Assembly (NCBI GenBank): GCA_941918925.1
Contig: OW799236.1
Span: forward strand, 14,979,474 to 15,043,473
Length of the DNA: 64,000 nucleotides
Direction of reading: 5' to 3'
Origin: Phyto melanocephala
Taxonomy: Eukaryota > Arthropoda > Insecta > Diptera > Rhinophoridae
Below are positions 1 through 9,645 of this stretch, one piece after another. A model generated the notes under the pieces. It was not told the DNA's origin. It saw only the letters and a program-made list of their open reading frames with translations, and made no database searches. A program made the translations under genes and the position numbers. Within the stretch, counting starts at the first letter, position 1. Every line of letters starts with the position of its first letter.

Positions 1-114
1 AAAAATCGAAGCCTTTCAGAAATTCCTTAAAAAGTTAAATATAAAACTGTGGTATATCTCTTTTAATTTTATGTTTTTGCAAGCTTGATATGCATACTTG
101 CTACTTCATTCACT

Positions 115-196
115 AACCAAAATAAAATAAAGGACACATCTACACATCAGAAAAGAAAACTAATTTTGGTAAAAAGTAACCAAAACGGCAACTCTG
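115..196. mobile_element. Terminal fragment of a short hAT-like element
   Basis: This stretch resembles the right-hand 90 bases of the complete hAT-like element at 8829-9435. Both have an 'acacatctacaca' block, then 'aattttggt', then 'taaccaaaa' and a terminal CGGCAAC(G/T)CTG. The end lies near base 196. Homology further left is not convincing, so the other end is lost or lies outside the window. It has no coding capacity. Confidence 0.5.
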
Positions 197-457
197 ATCA
201 TCATTTTCTTTTTTGTTCTCTTTTTAACTCATAGGGTTGCCGTATGTGACTATTACAATGCGAGTTTATGATTTGTTTGAAGAATTAATTTCGCTGACAT
301 GACGTTCAAAATTAGCTGTTATTTCAAAACACTTTTGTTTTTGTTCTAACAGAAAACATGTTTGCTGAATTCACAAGGTTTTACAAATATGGAAATTTAA
401 AAAAATGCAATACTTTTTATTAATTTTAAAAATTTTAATAACTAAAAAACGACATGT

Positions 458-2369
458 ACACGCAAAGAAAAAACTAGTTGTGCTTATCATAATCTAAGAG
501 CAACATATTATGATTGAATATAATGGTTACCCGTTATCATTATTATGTTAAATTATCATGCAGTTATCATTTCATGACTACAAATTGAATATAAAGATTA
601 TTGCTCTTTCATAAAAAAATTAAATTTCAATAATTTTCAACATTCGCCTGCGGTCAGAAGCTAAAAAGCAACCGATCCAACATGAATAATGCAAACACAA
701 ATGCTCTTGGATATTTTAGACTTGGCGAAACAATCAGGCTACATAGTTAAACAATATTAAGGGTAGAAGCCATAGCGTAGACACAATACAGGCCAACCAT
801 CGCATATCTGAAAACGCCAAATAACAATTAAGGTGTGCAAGTTAAACTTCAATTGGAACAAAGTTGAACATCGAGCAAAAGATATAGAACATTGAAAGGA
901 ATTTCAATATATACTGCTTCAGCCCTATGCTTTTTGTAGGAGTTTAAAGAAACAAAAGTATATATTTACATATAAAATAAATATTTTTAACCTTTTCATT
1001 GTATGTACTTTCTTTTTTAAATATGTATAACTTTTTATACCGACATTTTAGATTTTGTTAATTACACTGTAGAACAAATTCAGGTTAGCAAAAGTTAGGT
1101 CGATTCTGAGAGTGAGGGGTGAAAATAGAGGCAAAATAAGAAGACCCGTATCGCGGGGTTTGTTTATGTTAGGTAGAATTTTTTTTAAACGACCTTCAAC
1201 CTTTTCAGTCAAATGCCGATTTTCAACAAACGCTGAACAAAATTGGTACATAAAAAATGAGAAGTAAATTAATATTAAACTGGAAAATTCAAGTTTTGTA
1301 TTATGATTGTTTTCTTTTCAAATGAAGTTTATTAAAGAAACTGAGAAGCATATTATAGATTAAACAGAAAGCATAAAATACTAAGTTTTGTGGAAAAAAT
1401 TTTCAAAAAGCATGAAAAAGGTAGAAGGTCGATAAAAAAAATTCTATTCAACATAAACGCCGCGATACGGGTCTTCTAATTTAGCCTTTATTTTCACCCC
1501 TCACACCAGAATCGACCTAACTTTTGCTAATCTGAATTTGTTCCAATAATACAAATTTATTAAACAAGAAGAAGACGACGAAAAACAGTTGAACACAAAT
1601 TATGATTGAAAAATATCTAAACTTGATTGCTTTATAACCATATTGTTGTTCTATTTTATACGGCTTCGAATATAATGTTTTTTTTTGTAGAGACATTAAA
1701 GTGTTTTTGTCCAAACAAGTTGGTGAAACACACTTTTATTAAAGGACAAGCATATTAAAGTTTTCACAAAAAGGTAACATTAAATAATAAAATATAAACA
1801 AATGCATATCGTGGCGAAATAAATGAGTAGATAAAACCGAAAATGGTATTAATTGTTTTAAATAACCAAACATTGTTATAGAGATAATAATATGACCGTC
1901 GCATATAGGGGTATTTTTCCAATCTAGCCGGACATAATTTTTTTCTGATTTTTATTTCGTCTTAAAAGTTATTGAGTGCTCGCAGATCAATGAAACCTGG
2001 CAAAATAATCTGTTATAGTCATAGGCTAGTTAAGTTTGAAAATAAGAAAAATTGGAACAAGGGGAAAAGGGTTTTATTAAGAATAACGAATCCTTCCTCT
2101 GACAAATTCTACTTTTTTAGTTTTCCTATACTTTTGTTTAGCAAATGTATCCTTTATGCTGAAAATAAGTTTATGGGTAATGGAAGGTATCCCCCAATAT
2201 CAACAACGTTTTTCAACACAGCAAATACTGTCTTTTCCATTTGTAGTCATAATTTGATTATTGAAGCATTATTTAATTAAACATTATTTAACCCACAATC
2301 ATACAATTCAATCATAATATGTTGCTCTACGGATTATGATTAACGCAACCATGCTTTTTCTTTGCGTGT
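458..2369. mobile_element. 1.9-kb element with ~70-bp imperfect terminal inverted repeats
   Basis: The left end starts ACACGCAAAGAAAAA and includes TTATCATAATC and AGAGCAACATATTATGATTG. The right end, read on the minus strand from 2369, gives the same blocks in the same order with about 80% match over 70 bases. No flanking target duplication is visible and no transposase frame is present; a 102-codon open stretch at 1972-2280 starts at TTG and looks like nothing known. The interior carries a second, independent palindrome at 1072-1543. It is probably a non-autonomous DNA transposon of undetermined superfamily, or two nested ones. Confidence 0.5.
1072..1543. repeat. Internal palindrome with ~130-bp arms
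   Basis: The arms 1072-1206 and 1414-1543 are reverse complements with roughly 88-90% match by eye. Shared blocks include AGCAAAAGTTAGGTCGATTC, GAGGGGTGAAAATA and AGAAGACCCGTATCGCGG. The spacer is about 207 bases and A/T-rich. The arms are much better matched than the outer repeat of the surrounding element, suggesting a later insertion of a foldback-type element. A target duplication could not be identified. Confidence 0.6.
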
Positions 2370-3311
2370 CCTATTGGTCTGCAGGTTTCGACTTTCACCT
2401 TGATTAAATAAAGTTGATTTTGCTAATTATAACATCTTGATTTACACGACATTGACCTGAATAATATTTTGATAGTCAAAGAGCTAAGCCTCAAGGATTT
2501 AGAAAAGAAATAAATATTTCATACTATTTGATTAACTTGAAATAAAAAGAACACTTTTAGTCATTTAATTTTTATAGGATTTTCACTAGAAAGTGTTGTT
2601 TGTAGATTTTTTTCCATAAAAACCTAGTATTCATTCTTAGATAAAAAAACTCACACAATTAATCTTACTTTACGTTTTATAAAACCATTTCCTAAATGAT
2701 TCAAATCTTTTTCCATTTATTACAGCTCTAAGCGCCTACGTTCTTTTAAAAGGGTAAGTGCACAATAAATTTAAAAATTTCTTATTACTTATTTAGTTTG
2801 GCATGTAAGAAGTAAAAAAAAGAAAGACCTATAAAAGGCATTCACTCCAAAGAAAAATTTAACATCATTCATATTCTTTAACAACAGCAATCCATTAAAA
2901 GGTGATAAACAAGTAACAAGTCTACTATGACAACTTGAACTCCCACAGCTATTTAATGCAGTTGCTGTTATCAAAAGATAATCTTCAAGGACATTTGCTT
3001 AACATTACCCGTTTATTTCTGACGTATATTTTACAAGAAAAACAACAAATATTTAATGAGTCAGCCAGCAAGTGCTGAGCACTCATACAAATTAAGAACT
3101 TGTTGCTTAAACACTATGACACATATAAGCATCAGGTTGTAGTGACCTTTAAGCATTGCCAACAATTCAATCAAACAAATTTTAAAGAAATACACCGTGT
3201 ATAAACCGTAAACATCAATACTGTTTACAACGGGAAAACATTGCAAGAGAGAAATTTATTTCTTGAGCATAAAAAGTTTATAAATTTAAGACGTTAAAGT
3301 GTAAGTGAAAA
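2370..3311. other. Unassigned A/T-rich DNA
   Basis: No gene, repeat boundary or RNA gene was recognised. The two short minus-strand open stretches (2789-2974 and 3061-3246) have no recognisable domain and no good splice or start context. Confidence 0.4.
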
Positions 3312-5320
3312 GACAAGTAGGAATGCTATATTCGGCCGAGCCGTATCTGATAATGCCCTTTGCCATCATATACAAAGATGTAATGACCACAACGTAGTCT
3401 ATTAGCCTAGATTTCAGATTTAATATAATACGCTATTTTGCTTTTTTATTTCCGAAGCAATCTTTGATTGTGAAGTTGTACATATTTAGCTGCATTCTAG
3501 TAGTCAAGCCCTTTCATTTGATACCCATATTGAGGGTGTTAAGAAAAAAATTAACCGCCATTTTGTCTAAAGAGCCATCTTGGATTTTGTCTTTTTCAGA
3601 GTTAACTTTTTTTCTGGCTAAGCCCTAAGGGGTTAAAAGTGGTTAAATTTTACTAGATTTGACCCATATGTAAATTTATTTTACGCCATTTTGTAGTGGC
3701 GGATTTTAAATTTGTTTGTAATGTATTATAACTTGATAGTCAAAACTTTTTTAATACCTTTAATGTTCCTCTCTCTTGTCTAGAAGAATTCTCCCTGGGG
3801 GGCATGTACCCTTGACCATCTCCCAAGCCTTGGTACCAATACTCCGGCTTTTTGAAGCCATAATTTAGAAGAAAATAAATACTCTGGTCAGAGCATATTT
3901 TTTAAGGCTGACCAGAGACCTGTCTGGTACCACGGGTATAAGTGAGCCCCTAAAACTTTGCTCTTGTTTAACTATTGGGGAGGTCTCTTCGGAGTACACG
4001 TTGTGGCTGTTCGGATTCGGTAATAAGCGCTGATGCTTGACCTCGGTTAGGCTTCGGTTTACATTGAAGTTTCCGAATGCTGTTGCCATCTCAACAGAAA
4101 AAGGGGAGGATGGTGGACTTCAGTCTGCTGTTCAGCCTCCGGGTGCTGTTGCTTTCTCAACAGAAGTAGCTACTCAGTGAGTCGATTCGGCTCATAACCG
4201 ATAGCAAAAAACCCAAATAAGGGATTAAATAGCCCGAACTCCCAAGCGAGGTGCATTTGCATGAACCAAGATTTAATGTAAGTAAATTGCTACCTGCGGC
4301 ATGTCACAGGGGCTTTGGTTGGCACCACGTATGTTTCTGGGTGCCAACTCAACAGAATAGAGATTGATGGTATAATAGCTATTGCCAACAGTGCGATAAC
4401 GACACTATGATCTTTGGGCAGCTATTTATGTCTCGGGGTGCTGTTTCCCTTCAACAGAAGAAGTTATATGGTGGATTATTCGTCTTCTTTCAGGAGGCAT
4501 ACCTGATTCTGTTGCCGATCAATCAATCGATACCATGTAGCGAAAAACACAATTTAAGGGGATAGATAACCAGGGAATCACGGACTCAACCCAGTTGTAA
4601 GACCCCCATCAGATTATGGCAGACAATGCCGGTGCGAACATTAATCAAACCACGAATTGTTAAGAAACTGGAAAATCTACTTTTGTTTATAATTCAAGGA
4701 AAACCTCTGAATTAGAAGTGTTTTTGTATTTATATCTCAGTTAGTTTCGAACCGATTTGTCAGCTTTTCTCCAAAATAATTTTGTAGTTTGGTGGCTTTA
4801 GCCCGTTTAAAAATTAATTGAGAGTCTTAGTAACTTGTAATATTTAAAAAAATATAAATTCTTAAAAATTATTTGTGCCTATAACTTTGCTAATTGGTGG
4901 CCGATTTATACATAACTTTATGAATAGCCCCATAAGCATAGATAAGTATGACACAAATAGTGGTAAGCGTGTTTATAAGTTATCCTAAGGCTAAAAAATT
5001 ATAATTTTTATGGTAAAAATATGGGAGCCTTATTTATTGGCTTATATCTCAGAAAGTTATGGGGCGATTAAGCTTGATTTAAATAGCGATTTTTCCATAT
5101 AGCTTTAAAAAATGTATATCATTTTTAGATTTGTGCTACATGTGGGGGCTTCTAAAAGTTGATTTCAACCAATAGACGCCCATTTTTCAATCAACTCCCC
5201 TAGTCATAAGCTTTTAGAAAATATAAACTTTATGGGTTCGGAAAGGAATATTGCAGCATTTACAAACGAAATAACAAAGCTTTATATAACTCTGGCACTA
5301 CAGGTGTAGGGTATAACATA
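3312..5320 (-). mobile_element. Diverged DINE-like repeat (second subtype), interrupted by another TE
   Basis: The left edge has the DINE 3' hallmark: ACAAGTAGGAATGCTATATTCGGC followed by an imperfect hairpin. Then come blocks shared with 57995-58738 ('tcaagccctttcatttgatacc', 'agccatcttggatttt'). After the inserted piece at about 3775-4662 the same element resumes with 'tatatctcagttagtttcgaacc', 'gcctataactttgctaattgg', 'gatttcaacc', 'tcaactcccctagtcataagc' and a diverged core near 5230. The (GTCY)n block is nearly gone (near 5185). Orientation is given with the hairpin end as 3'. It is old and non-coding. Confidence 0.55.
3775..4662 (+). mobile_element. G/C-richer TE fragment, possibly 5' leader of a non-LTR retrotransposon
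   Basis: Base composition is visibly richer in G/C than all flanking DNA. The piece repeats a motif like GTGCTGTTGCTTTCTCAACAGAAG four or five times (near 4078, 4141, 4341, 4438). Near its right edge an ATG opens a 15-codon frame beginning MADNAGANINQ that is cut off where the surrounding DINE-like repeat resumes. This looks like an untranslated leader plus the first codons of an ORF1, but no diagnostic domain is present, so the class is inference. A 74-codon minus-strand frame here (3865-4089) is probably a by-product of the composition. Confidence 0.4.
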
Positions 5321-6255
5321 GAGAAAAAATATAATACCGTTAACAATGGTATTAATTTTTTATTTGTTTTCCGTTTCCTTCTCCATGTATTCTTAAGGAA
5401 AAGGTACAGAGATAAGGAAAAAAGTTAAAGGTAAAATAATAAAAAAAGAGCTGAAGACAACCACATCGATCAAATTCTATACTTTGTTATTTGCTTTTTT
5501 CAACAAATAAAAGAAAACTTAAATGATTATTGATAAGGTTGACTAAGGGTTAACAAAAAAAAAAAAAAAAAATTTTACTAAATTCAAGGGGAAATATTTT
5601 TTTTGTTTATTTAAAGGGTTAAAATATATTGAAGACTTGTTAAAAGGATGTCAAGAAAATTATGATATTTAAAAGGAAAAGTGTATATAATCCCCGAAGA
5701 GGAAATTTATGTTTTTCTAGCAAAATGAATTTAATGTTTTTTTTTTTAAAGAAATGGTAATTAGTAAAAACACGAGTAAATCATTATGACAGGATATTGT
5801 GTTACGGAAATCGTACAAATGTTATGAGAAAGGGAAAATAATAAAAAAAATTTAATTTTTAAAATATTTAATTATTAAAGATTTAAGGTTATGCAACTGT
5901 TTCCTGGGAGAAAAATTTATGGTTTAATTGGACAATATAAAGGTCAAAGAGGAATTGAAATAACCTCTACTAATTAACCAAAGATTTATAAATCATTCAT
6001 TTACGTACCGGCAGTGTCAGAACGATTAGGAAGATCAAGAATTTTTGATAACAAAAATATAAAATGACTCATAAAACGTATTATTTAGTAAGACAAAGGA
6101 TTAAATTGATAATTTTAAAAGATCTAATGTAGTATATAAAATTCCATGTAAGGGTAATAGTAGTGAAAAAGACAATAAAGTAAAGGGTGGTTTAATTTTG
6201 AAATTATTTAGGTAATTATTGTCATTTCTTTTTATTGCGATAATATTAGTATGGT
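5321..6255. other. Unassigned A/T-rich DNA
   Basis: Mostly poly-A/T-laden sequence with a run of 19 A near 5556. No gene or repeat boundary could be supported. Confidence 0.4.
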
Positions 6256-6399
6256 TCAATTATGTTTGGAAGAAAATATTGGCCAAATCGTCGCCGCGAC
6301 TTCGGCGACACAGCTCTCTCCGATGGTCCAAATTTTTAATGACAATGTTGATAATCAATTGTTGGGCACGATGATGACTCGAGGTTGACTGCTTTTTGG

Positions 6400-6625
6400 C
6401 CACACTATCGCGAAAAACAGCAATGTTTTTCGTTCAACGAACTAAGAAGGCATTCACAGATGTTTTCTTATTTCATACAGACCTGTTTTTCTGGAATTTA
6501 AATATTTTTCACAATTACCACGAAATGCACGAAATGCATTTTGGTTTGAACGCCCATTTTGATAATATGCCTGAATAACTTTAACGCGTTGCTCGATTGT
6601 GTATCTTTACATGGTTCAAATTGAG
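6400..6625 (-). pseudogene. Mariner-family transposase, N-terminal relic
   Basis: Read on the minus strand from about 6605, the frame gives RYTIEQRVKVIQAYYQNGRS followed by NQNAFRAFRG, the usual first helix-turn-helix start of mariner-like transposases. Stops and frameshifts follow within about 50 codons. The DNA on to about 6260 may be further decayed transposase but cannot be aligned with confidence. No terminal inverted repeats were found. It is a dead fragment. Confidence 0.6.
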
Positions 6626-6682
6626 TTAATCTGAAATTGAGAAATGTCAAATGAAACGCAGAAAAAACCTTGAAGTTTAGGT

Positions 6683-7021
6683 GTGGCTTACATTCAACAT
6701 CGGCCCTTAAAATTTAACCCTTTATATGTAGGTACAACTAAGAATAAGCTCAAAACTAGAATTGCAGGACATAAGTTAGACCAGAAATACAGGAATAATA
6801 TTTTACAAAAAACAGCATTGACTTCACATTGTGTTATTTTTAATCATGATCTAGATTTTAAGAAGACAATAGTTTTAAATACAGAAAAAAGTTACAAACG
6901 TCGTTATTTTGTAGAAATGCTACCAATCATTAACACACCCACAGCACAGAGAATTAACTACAAATCAGATACTGAAGCAATAGCTCTGAATTATAGATAT
7001 TTAGTTCAAAGTTTTTTTTAG
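6683..7021 (+). pseudogene. Penelope-like element, GIY-YIG endonuclease tail
   Basis: The 112-codon frame carries LYVGTTKNKLKTRIAGHK near residue 15, the YVG variant of the GIY-YIG endonuclease core with the following conserved arginine and histidine. Then come KTALTSHCVIFNH, KKTIVLNTEKSYKRRYFVEM and a LPIINT/ALNYRYL tail, the usual order at the C-terminus of Penelope-like retroelements. In the family this domain nicks target DNA for reverse transcription. The normal upstream linker and the reverse transcriptase are absent: the frame opens with a non-ATG codon right after unrelated DNA. So this is a 5'-truncated copy, as is common after incomplete reverse transcription. The frame itself is uninterrupted to its TAG stop, suggesting a fairly recent insertion. 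Confidence 0.8.
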
Positions 7022-7201
7022 TTTAGTTTTTGTTTGACAAAATATTTTTTGAAAATAAATATTGCAGTTTTTTGTTTGACAATTTTTGTTAATTTGAATT
7101 TACTGAAGATGCTACACAAAGGAGTAGCGAAATATTGAAAAGAAAAATAAAAAACTGTTGCATGGCTTTAGGAGCAAATAATTATCTATATCTATCTATC
7201 T

Positions 7202-7574
7202 ATCTATATATATAAAAGTCAAACTTTGTCTGACTGTGTGTGTGTGTGTTAGCTAAAGACTCCGAAACCGTAAAGACGATCGGATTCAAATTTTGGCAAG
7301 TTCTTGAACAAATTCCAGGGATTGTTTATGGGTGGAAAAAAGTGGGGCGGGGTAACGCCCATAAAAAAGGTTATAATTTTGAGGTACTTGCACTTCACCG
7401 ATTTTCCTGAAACTTTGCACACATATTGAACTCTCGTGATTAGAAAAGTGGGCAGTGCTACGCCCATAAAAAATAAGTTATCACTTTTAGCTTCTTGCAC
7501 TTGATATTCAATTAATATTCAGAATGCATTTTTATTCATTAAGGGGCGTAGCAACGCGCGCCGGGCTTGGCTAG
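7202..7574 (+). mobile_element. Non-autonomous Helitron-like element
   Basis: The unit opens in a (TCTA)n run with TCTATATATATATAAAAGTC followed by AAACTTTGTCTGACTGTGTG, and closes with a G/C-rich tail GCGCGCCGGGCTTGGCTAG followed by T. A 5' TC, a 3' CTAG and a T after the end match Helitron termini; the exact 5' base is uncertain because of the TCTA repeat. The interior has two related blocks with CGCCCATAAAAAA. The 83-codon minus-strand frame inside (7249-7500) is not a gene. Confidence 0.6.
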
Positions 7575-8154
7575 TATATGATAAAAATTAAAAATGAATG
7601 AAAAAAAAATTAAATTTTTATTAACAGTTATTCGTTATAGAAAAAAAATCAAAAAATGCGTAAGTTCTTGTAAAAATAAAAAATTTCTTAATTGGAAACA
7701 CTTACCTAAAAATAAAAAAATATATATTTTTTATATGAACGTCATAAAGTATATATAAATTAAGGTTTGAAAGGAATTTTACAATTTGTGGTAATGACCA
7801 GAGAACTGCAACAATACATAATACTTGCAAGCGCACTCGCTGTTTACTAAATCAGTTTTAGTCTCGAATACTTTTAAGCACTCGCTTTTACTGATATGGT
7901 GGCTCGTTGGCTCGTTCTTCATACAAGGCGAGCTTCATGAATGAAAATATTACACAATAACTTTTTACTTGTACATGTCAATATCACAACCACTCAAAGC
8001 AAAGTTTCGTTTTTTTTCTATTTTCATATTCGGTAACTTCTTTGTATTTAACTTACACGACCTTAGTGTTACGACTAGCTCGTAACAACAACTTTCACGG
8101 CATATTCATTTAGTATATGTTCGTGTATTTAAAAATCAACATTAAGTGAAAACG

Positions 8155-8706
8155 TGGTTGCCAGATTTTATGATTTGTCGTACGTTAGACGATTTTAGGC
8201 GTTTAAATGATTTAGTGCATATTTTGTTATTTATTTTATGGATAAAAACTAGTAATGCTTTTTTAAAGTATTTTATTTATTATTATCTATAAAAATTTAA
8301 ATAAAAAATAAATTAAATTAAAAATTACGTAAAGAGCGCACTTAGCCATTTAAAAAAATGTTCTTATGTGCATCTTTAGCATCATAGAATATAATTGTGT
8401 GTTTGTTGTAAAATTTGTTTTCAAAAATGTATAAATATATAAAAAGTAAATTCTGTGTCTACGTCGCACAATGAAATAACAAACTGCGCTGCGTTGCCAT
8501 TGGTCAATATTTTTGTAAAAATATTTACATATAAATGAAATTGACGTTTAAAAAAATTGTGATTCATGTTTTAATTAAAATTTTCCACGAAAATTTTTCT
8601 TGTAATAACTTTTAAATTCATTTTATTTCATAATGAATTTAGCCTTACATGTTTACTTGAATATACGATCATTGATTTTTTCCTAAACCATCTGGCAACG
8701 CTGCTT
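8155..8706. mobile_element. Possible nested element with GTTGCCAGAT ends
   Basis: Inside the hobo-like element, GTTGCCAGATTTTA near 8157 faces ATCTGGCAACGCTG near 8690, an inverted pair with 10 matching bases and weak similarity beyond. The right end resembles other CAGCGTTGCC hAT termini in the window. No 8-bp duplication was found, so the boundaries are tentative. Confidence 0.3.
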
Positions 8707-8828
8707 TAAATATTACTACGAATGACGAATGCTGCGAGTAAACACTTGTGCACTCAGACAAATTTAACTCTAGGTTTGTGAAGGGCAGATAGAGAAAATT
8801 AAATAAAAGAGAGTAAATTAGTTGTAGT

Positions 8829-9435
8829 CAGTGTTGCCACAACCAAAAAAAATTTACAACCAAAATTACTTCAAAAAGTAACCAAATAAAAAAAAAAGTA
8901 ACCAAAATTAAAATATATTTGATTTATTTTAAATTTGTTTTACATTTTAATATAAAAAATATTTGTACTTTACAAATGAATTATGAACTAAAAATAAACC
9001 AAAAATTCAAGTCTTACGTATCAAGTAACATAAAAAAACTTAAAGGTAATTTTATTACAAATAACGATAAATAACTAAAAAGCTTTTATTTAAAATTTTT
9101 ATTTATTTTAAATTTTAATACAATATAAAAATATTTGTACTTGTACTTGTTTTTAAAAACAGTCATGTATTTTTTCGTACTCCAGAGTTGATCATTTGCT
9201 AAAAGAAATAGGGTTTCAAGGGCTAACAATGTTGTCTAAACATTGACACTTAAATGAGAACATTGCAGTGTTTAACGTACATATAAGAATATGATTTATA
9301 AATAAAACATATTAAATGCTACTGAATTTTGGGCTTTAAAAAAGTAACCAAAAAGGAAAAAAAAAATACACATCTACACAATGGCAAAAAAAAATAACCA
9401 ATTTTGGTTATAAATAACCAAAAACGGCAACGCTG
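8829..9435. mobile_element. Short hAT-like element nested in the hobo-like element
   Basis: It begins CAGTGTTGCC and ends GGCAACGCTG, with ACCAAAA/TTTTGGTT blocks inside both ends. It is flanked by a perfect 8-bp duplication GTTGTAGT at 8821-8828 and 9436-9443. It is 607 bases long, very A/T-rich and non-coding. Its right end is repeated at 115-196. Confidence 0.8.
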
Positions 9436-9645
9436 GTTGTAGTATATTTACGAAACAATAAAAAACAGAACTCATTTAAATTTCATTTTGTTCGCTAAAG
9501 GCTCGTATGTTGTAAAAACAATTTCTTACGAGCCTGGCGAGCACATAGAAAAGCAATTGGCTGTATTAACTACACCGCAACTCGTTTTAAGGCGAGTATC
9601 ATAAATCATAAAAACGGGTGCTCGTTGCAGTTCTCTGGTAATGAC

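Larger units (their letters stand above)
7799..9637. mobile_element. hobo-like hAT element, non-autonomous
   Basis: The termini are CAGAGAACTGCAAC and its exact reverse complement, flanked by a perfect 8-bp duplication GTAATGAC at 7791-7798 and 9638-9645. The first 12 bases equal the inverted repeat I recall for Drosophila hobo. Eight-base duplications are the hAT superfamily signature. Subterminal regions carry repeated CTCG/GCGAG motifs in both ends, as in hAT transposase-binding zones. No transposase frame remains, and the interior hosts at least one other element (8829-9435). The perfect target duplication points to a not very old insertion. Confidence 0.85.

Noticed and set aside
1972..2280. 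102-codon open frame
   Set aside because: Opens with TTG, has no domain and overlaps the terminal inverted repeat region of a non-coding element.
7249..7500. 83-codon minus-strand frame
   Set aside because: Lies within a Helitron-like non-coding repeat and contains its repeated blocks.
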